64,000 nt of DNA, from the NCBI GenBank assembly GCA_021399445.1, contig JAJTUQ010000002.1:930001-994000 (forward strand), read 5' to 3'. A program made the translations under genes and the position numbers. The number at the start of each line of letters is the position of its first letter. The first letter of the stretch is position 1. Source of the stretch: Xylogone sp. PMI_703. Lineage: Eukaryota; Ascomycota; Leotiomycetes. Shown piece by piece: positions 61,130 through 64,000 of the stretch. The notes beneath the pieces were generated by a model. The model saw only the letters and a program-made list of their open reading frames with translations. It had not been told where the DNA came from and did not search any database.

Positions 61130-61220
61130 ATCCCCCTCTTCCCTGGCCTCCTCATCCTCTTTTTCCTTCTCTTCCGCTTTCCTGCTCCCTTCCTCTCCTT
61201 CTCTCCCTCCCTCTGTCCTC
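61130..61220 (+). promoter_or_regulatory. Pyrimidine-rich tract, possible core promoter
   Basis: About 90 bases of nearly uninterrupted C and T lie 370-460 bases upstream of the RING-gene ATG. Such CT tracts often mark transcription starts of highly expressed or regulatory fungal genes. Confidence 0.4.
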
Positions 61221-61587
61221 CAGAGTCAAAGAAAACGACCTGCGCATCCTCTCGTCTCCGTTCAGTACCGCACTCCAGCTGGATCCGTCTTTGTCTGGTG
61301 ATAGTAACACCCAGACCCCGATAAGCGACCCTATCGGCCTCGCTATCTCTTATCCTCGACCCTCTGCCTCACGAGCCACAAGCTCCCCCCGGTAGCGGGC
61401 TCGCTGCAATTTCTACCCGGGATTTCTCACGAAAGAGTACGGTGCTGAAGCAACTGACGGCGAGCCAAGTTGGGTTTTATCCAGGAATGAGCAAGCGATC
61501 CGATTCACTGTGTTAAGAAAGTAGCAAAGTTCCTGCTGGTCGTGGCCGAAACCACCTCTTTGACGGACAGGGCGGGGTATCGTCATT

Positions 61588-63737
61588 ATGGATACGATGG
61601 ACTACACTATGAACAACCCGCAGCCGATGCTGAACCCAGACGCCAACGGCCCTCGATCATGTCCGGATTTGGCCCAGCACGAGAGCATGGCTGGCGTAAA
61701 TGGTGTGATGCTTCAAAATCGAGAATCTCATATATATGATCCAGTTCACAGTACGGGCCCGTGGTACAACTCCTCTCCAAATCCGTTACAGAATAGAGCT
61801 TCGCTCCCCATACCGAACAGCCAGAACTACCAACAGTGGCCCTCGTCTCCACCTCCGCCTCATGCTTCCTGGAACTGGCCCGGTGTATCACGGATGCATT
61901 CACGTCCCATGGACTTTGGCTCGTTAGACATGAGACCACAGCATTACCTAGGATTGCCTGGGGCTCCTCCACACTGGACATCGAATCACGATCCCTCGGC
62001 ATTCAATAATTACAGACCTTTTACAAGCAATCCCCTGAATAACCAGTCTCCAGCGACGACTACTGAAGGTGGACGAGGCCCCCAGCAAAACTTCCCATCA
62101 GCGGCCCAGACGACTCCCCAGATACCTCCACCATTTCCCATACCCAATCCACATAGTCTCCGTAGTACTCGAGCAAATAGCAGTTCTGCATATTCAAATT
62201 CTCGTACTGCTTCTCAAAGAAGAGTGAATGACGTGACTGTAGACCGTGGTACACGTCCATCTTCGATGGAAGGTGTAGAGGGTCAGTCTCCAGGTTAGTT
62301 AACATTCACTCTGCTTCAAGGTGGTACATTCGAACAAATTGGAACCACCTCCTTCTCTTGAGACTAATATATCATCACAGCCCGGACTCGAAGTACACGA
62401 AGCTTTACACGCAACTATTCGTCTCAAGAGCCATCCCATAATCGAAGACGAGGTGTGGACTATTCGGAGATGGAAGACGAAGATCCCGAGTATATGGGCG
62501 GTTATGAATGGGGCCAACTTGGACCATTCTCTGCTGAACTAGATAACGAACGTGCAATGGCAGTCATACGAGGTGCCCAAGCTGCAGCCAAGCGTGTTCC
62601 ACCCAAGTCGGTCTTAGATTCATTTGAGAAAGTCGACATCACCAAACTCTCGAATGAAGATAGAAGTAAGAAGATATTCCTGACCACTACTAGTTTAATT
62701 CACTTGTTAATCTTATATTAGCCTGCACTATCTGCTATAACGAATTTGGCGTAGAGAACCCAGAAGGACTCATTGAGTCTCCAGTTCGGCTTCCCAAATG
62801 TCGACATGTCTTTGGCGATCACTGCATCAAAAAATGGTTCGAAGAGCAAGATACCTGTCCCTATTGTCGTGATAAGCTGCCTTCTGAGCCAATACGGGCC
62901 AAGCTGGGACAAATGGACCGCTTGCGCTTTTATAGAATGGCAGGTGGCATGAAGTAAGCCATTCCAGGATACCAGTCTTGGTTTCGAGTATGCTAATGTC
63001 TCGACAGTCCCCTCAGCACTGTTCCAGATGAATACCGCTTCTTCATACAAGGAAACCCACTAGATCCAGCGAACACGCATATTCACAATGCATTAACACG
63101 ATCATCAGTTGCTGATTCGCCAGAAAGACGAAGAACTCGGGGTAGATCAGGGAATAACAGAGTTCTCCCCTCCATTACTCGTCCAACTTCTATTGGTTCT
63201 GCCAGATTCATCCCAACAACCGCAAGCCATCAAGCTACGACCCAGAGACCACAATTCCAAGGAACAGCGGCCGGCGTACGATCGATTACTCCAGGGCTGG
63301 CAAGGCAAGGCAGCGCCACACGTCCTAATGGGCAGACTCCAGCAAGATTTAGGCTCTCCGGAGAGAACACGTCGCCTGCGGAATTCTCTCCAGCCGTTGC
63401 TGTGGGATCTGGTGCGATACCAGCTGCACCACCGACCTTCCATTCTGCCGGAACTTCAGATAATAGAACCCCCCATGACTTGTGGCCCCCTGGATCACTT
63501 AATACTCTTCTTCAAAATAACAGCACTTCAAATCAGCCCTGGCAAGCCGGAGTACCTTCTCGACCCGATACGGCTCAGACGAGGCCTTCCATCAGCTCCA
63601 TCACGAACCAGACACCAGAGTTGAGCAATGCCAGTTCCCATCGACCCATGCCTGAAACGGACGCCGATCTCACGGCTGGATTGAGAGGGTTAGTCCGAGG
63701 TCCAATCAGTGGTGATCAGAGGCCAAGATGGGCCTGA
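61588..63737 (+). CDS. RING-H2 finger protein, probable E3 ubiquitin ligase
   Basis: This is a likely E3 ligase. Four exons (61588-62293, 62381-62665, 62722-62953, 63008-63737) give 650 residues with phases 1, 1 and 2. The first 260 residues are Pro/Asn/Ser-rich and disordered. A short acidic helix region (DYSEMEDEDPEYMGGYEWG) precedes VLDSFEKVDITKL. The RING-H2 is encoded by exon 3: CTICYNEFG ... PKCRHVFGDHCIKKWFEEQDTCPYCRDKL, with all eight metal ligands in the C3H2C3 order. The C-terminal 230 residues are again Ser/Thr/Pro-rich without a clear domain. There is no membrane segment. The substrate is unknown. Confidence 0.88.
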
Positions 63738-64000
63738 TAATAAGTGAGAAGTGAGAAGTGAGCAACAAGTGCTATTGCGCCAAGCAGCTTTGGAGTGGTC
63801 TACCCTTCGAATAATAGCTAACGAATTCACACCCGACTCTTTTCCCTCTTTTCTTGACGTTTCTTTTCTCGACTTCGATTCACCGCAAAGCGATACGTTT
63901 CTTTTTTTTTCTAGCCATCGGTTCAAGGACACATACTTGGGATGGCAAGTGCAAATTGGGGGGTTAATGTGCTGGGGTTTCAGCTCTTTTGGGGGTTTGT
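63738..64000. other. 3' flank of the RING gene
   Basis: This is a 263-base window end. It has a GTGAGAA direct repeat at 63744-63760 and a T-run near 63901-63911. No further gene was seen. Confidence 0.5.

Larger units (their letters stand above)
57940..61587. promoter_or_regulatory. Long gene-free region upstream of the RING gene
   Basis: These 3648 bases contain no ORF I can defend. A CTCTCACT-type pyrimidine microsatellite lies at 59328-59351, a CAG/TAG trinucleotide run near 61045-61072, and a strongly pyrimidine-rich tract at about 61130-61220, placed as expected for a transcription start. Many short ATG frames precede the RING ORF, consistent with a long, uORF-bearing leader. Confidence 0.45.

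Overview
This window is chromosomal DNA of a filamentous ascomycete (Pezizomycotina). I lean towards Leotiomycetes from the look of the proteins, but nothing in the sequence proves the class. The evidence is genes split by short introns of about 50-160 bases with GT..AG ends and CTAAC/CTGAC-like branch sites, single-copy genes on both strands, and AT-leaning intergenic DNA. There are no operons, no CRISPR arrays, and no tRNA or rRNA gene that I can support. Exon joins were worked out by hand. Nearly all rest on reading-frame closure plus continuity with the known protein family.

Layout, left half: BRR2 helicase (5' end outside the window), a PWWP plus IBD-like chromatin protein, RCL1, a DUF1746 membrane protein, a DUF2417 membrane protein with a hydrolase fold, the PP2A methylesterase PPE1, RFC2, tRNA dihydrouridine synthase DUS2, inorganic pyrophosphatase with a probable mitochondrial presequence, and mitochondrial ribosomal protein MRPL44/mL53.

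Middle (about 23.1-27.3 kb): an apparently intact two-gene mobile element lies between MRPL44 and SEC20. Its + strand gene encodes an 821-residue Crypton-type tyrosine recombinase with a GCR1_C-like C-terminus. A converging - strand gene encodes a six-cysteine DUF3716-like protein. The whole element, introns included, is peppered with the motif CCGYAA and its complement, and each of its three introns carries a CCGTAA...TTACGG inverted pair. This is the most unusual thing in the window.

Right half: SEC20 with a C-terminal KDEL-type signal, an F-box protein, TVP23, an APH-fold kinase-like protein, a possible 80-residue membrane protein, the vacuolar TRP channel YVC1, SEC9, a GTPBP1/2-like GTPase, EMC6, a conserved protein of unknown function, a vezatin/Inp2-like membrane protein, APC2, a possible 104-residue two-exon gene, and a RING-H2 protein preceded by about 3.6 kb of DNA without recognisable genes. 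Several neighbours work in the secretory and vacuolar membrane system (SEC20, TVP23, YVC1, SEC9, EMC6), but I see no sign that this is a functional cluster.
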